From Nocardia sp. BMG111209 (lineage in GTDB: Bacteria; Actinomycetota; Actinomycetes; Mycobacteriales; Mycobacteriaceae), in the NCBI RefSeq assembly GCF_000381925.1, contig NZ_KB907308.1, positions 1 through 64,000 on the forward strand: a DNA stretch of 64,000 nt, in the 5' to 3' direction. The translations under genes were made by a program, and so were the position numbers. The notes under the pieces are model-generated. The model was not told the DNA's origin. It saw nothing but the letters and a program-made list of their open reading frames with translations, and searched no databases. Below are positions 62,899 through 64,000 of the stretch, piece after piece. Position 1 is the first letter of the stretch, and each line of letters starts with the position of its first letter.

Positions 62899-63378
62899 TT
62901 ACCGGTCCCCGGTTGCGGGATCCGCGGCGGTGGTGTCGTGGACGGTCTGCCCGTAGGTGTCGACGAATCGGTCGAACAGGTCCAGCAGCCGCTGCCGGTC
63001 GGTGTCGCCGAGCGCGGCCAGGGCGGTCTCGTAGGAATCGAGCATCTGCCGCGACGCGCGCGCGAGTGCGTCGCGGCCGTCCGGGGTGGCTTCCATCACG
63101 TGCGAGGTGGCGCCGGGCTCCCGGTAGCGGCGCAGCAGGCCCGCGGCGAGCGCCGCGTTGACCTGCCGGGACACCGTCGACTGTTCCAGCCCGAACGTGT
63201 CGGCGATCTCCCGCTGCGTGCGCGGGGTGCCGTCGGACAACAGCCACATCAGCCGCATATCCGCCGAACCCAGGACGGCGTCCTGTTCCTGGAACCGGCG
63301 ATGCTGCTGCAACCGGCTCAACGCCTCGGCCAGGCGCAGACCCGCCGGTCCCCCGGCCTCCGGTGGTGTTTCGTTCAC
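62899..63378 (-). CDS. MarR-family transcriptional regulator
   Basis: 159 residues with a winged helix (SADMRLMWLLSDGTPRTQREIADTFGLEQSTVSRQVNAALAAGLLRRYREPGATSHVMEATPDGRDALARA) between dimerisation helices. GTG start at 63378. Divergent from the dehydrogenase gene; two palindromes between them would let it control both directions. Ligand unknown. Confidence 0.92.
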   Translation of the reverse strand: MNETPPEAGGPAGLRLAEALSRLQQHRRFQEQDAVLGSADMRLMWLLSDGTPRTQREIADTFGLEQSTVSRQVNAALAAGLLRRYREPGATSHVMEATPDGRDALARASRQMLDSYETALAALGDTDRQRLLDLFDRFVDTYGQTVHDTTAADPATGDR

Positions 63379-63406
63379 GCCCGATCAACCTCTCACTGCG
63401 CACCGA

Positions 63407-63452
63407 GATGCATGTACCATGCATATGATAGGCGATATGCACTCTGCATATC
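63407..63452. promoter_or_regulatory. Candidate MarR operators
   Basis: GATATGCA-CTC-TGCATATC (63434-63452), a perfect inverted repeat with 8-base arms, and ATGCAT-GTACC-ATGCAT (63408-63424) next to it. Both lie between the divergent marR and dehydrogenase genes. Confidence 0.75.
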
Positions 63453-63476
63453 CCGTCTTCCTTAAGGAGACCCGTC

Positions 63477-64000
63477 GTGAACACCTCAGTCACCGCCGGT
63501 CCCACTGCCGCGGCCCTCGGTGGGGATCAGCGGTCCGTTGTCGGAGTCGTCGGGCTCGGTGGGTACGGAGCAGGCGTGGTCGGCGGGCTCGCCCGAGGAG
63601 GTCGGGCGCCGCTGGTCTGCGATCCGTATCCGGTGGGAGAGTCGGTGGCGGGTGCCGGAAAGGTGGCCGTATCGGGCGCCGACACCGTGTCGGCAGCGGG
63701 TGCCGACGTGGTGTCGTCGCCGTGCCGGGTTGCGGCGGCTTGCGAGACGGTGATCGTGGCGGTGGACGACCCGCAGCAGGTTCGTGCGGTGATCACCGGC
63801 GGTGACGGGCTGCTCGCCGCGGACCGGGCGGGACTGGTGATCGTGCTGCTGACGCCCGTACCGGTCCGGGACGTTCATGCGCTGGCCGCGCTGTGCGCGC
63901 AGCACGACGCGGTTTGCTCGACACCCACATCACCGGCGGCGGCGGCGGGCTCGCGATGGCCGTCGGCGGGCCCGATGAGGTGGTGCAGCGAGTGCAGGCG
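63477..64000 (+). CDS. 3-hydroxyisobutyrate dehydrogenase-like protein, 5' part, with apparent frameshift
   Basis: GTG 63477 with AAGGAG 8 bases upstream. The frame reads a beta-hydroxyacid dehydrogenase N-terminus (VVGVVGLGGYGAGVVGGLAR as the Rossmann motif, ACETVIVAVDDPQQVRAVI) to about 63911. Beyond this the family continuation LLDTHITGGGGGLAMAVGGP is found in another frame (from about 63914), so one base seems to be missing. The catalytic-loop motif D-T-H-I-T-G-G is in the second frame. Gene cut off by the window end. Either a pseudogene or a sequence error. Confidence 0.75.
   Translation, partial: MNTSVTAGPTAAALGGDQRSVVGVVGLGGYGAGVVGGLARGGRAPLVCDPYPVGESVAGAGKVAVSGADTVSAAGADVVSSPCRVAAACETVIVAVDDPQQVRAVITGGDGLLAADRAGLVIVLLTPVPVRDVHALAALCAQHDAVCSTPTSPAAAAGSRWPSAGPMRWCSECR

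Overview
The window is high-GC actinobacterial DNA. It begins with the 5' part of a 16S rRNA gene (minus strand) whose sequence looks like Nocardia or a close Nocardiaceae relative. F420/LLM-type oxidoreductases, ECF41 and SigG-type sigma factors, MPG and LtrA fit that assignment.

Layout. 1-5.5 kb: rrs 5' end with leader and promoter, tyrS, a DoxX protein, a GntR regulator, and leuA behind a leucine-codon leader peptide. 5.5-11.5 kb: a methylpurine glycosylase divergent from a CIRCE-controlled hsp20, a small secreted protein, an ECF41 sigma factor with its flavoprotein partner, a DsbA/FrnE-like protein and LtrA. 11.6-19.3 kb: an island-like stretch with a tyrosine recombinase, a 1435-residue modular protein of unknown function, a deleted IS3-family element with both inverted repeats, and an IS110 relic. 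19.3-24.9 kb: an HxlR/SDR pair, then a two-gene unit made of a small helical protein with a C-terminal glycine-rich beta motif and a STAND-like NTPase with 19 repeats. This unit is my main candidate for an undescribed signalling or defence system. 25-33.4 kb: oxidoreductases, a SigG-type sigma factor, and a complete P450 unit (reductase, ferredoxin, P450, SDR).

33.5-62 kb is a plant-sugar catabolic region. A LacI regulator is translationally coupled to an alpha-L-rhamnosidase (GH78). A separate operon carries a PhyH-type dioxygenase, an exporter-type ABC protein, L-rhamnose isomerase, rhamnulose-1-phosphate aldolase/lactaldehyde dehydrogenase and rhamnulokinase. GH43 and GH2 glycosidases, LysR and TetR regulators, and araD-araA-araB follow. 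One operator family (CTACC..TGG-N8/9-CC..TGGTAG) occurs at four promoters: lacI, the rhamnose operon, GH2 and araDAB. This ties rhamnoside and arabinoside use into one regulon.

Inside this region, 37-44.7 kb is a second module: a Rieske oxygenase, small proteins, an LLM oxidoreductase, a 2Fe-2S ferredoxin, an IclR regulator, a substrate-binding lipoprotein and two paralogous secreted proteins. ATTGCTATAGCAAT-type palindromes mark its promoters. The window ends with an SDR, a MarR regulator with palindromic operators, and the start of a hydroxyisobutyrate-dehydrogenase-like gene that appears frameshifted.

No CRISPR array or tRNA gene was recognised. All functions are inferred from sequence reading only; no database search was run.
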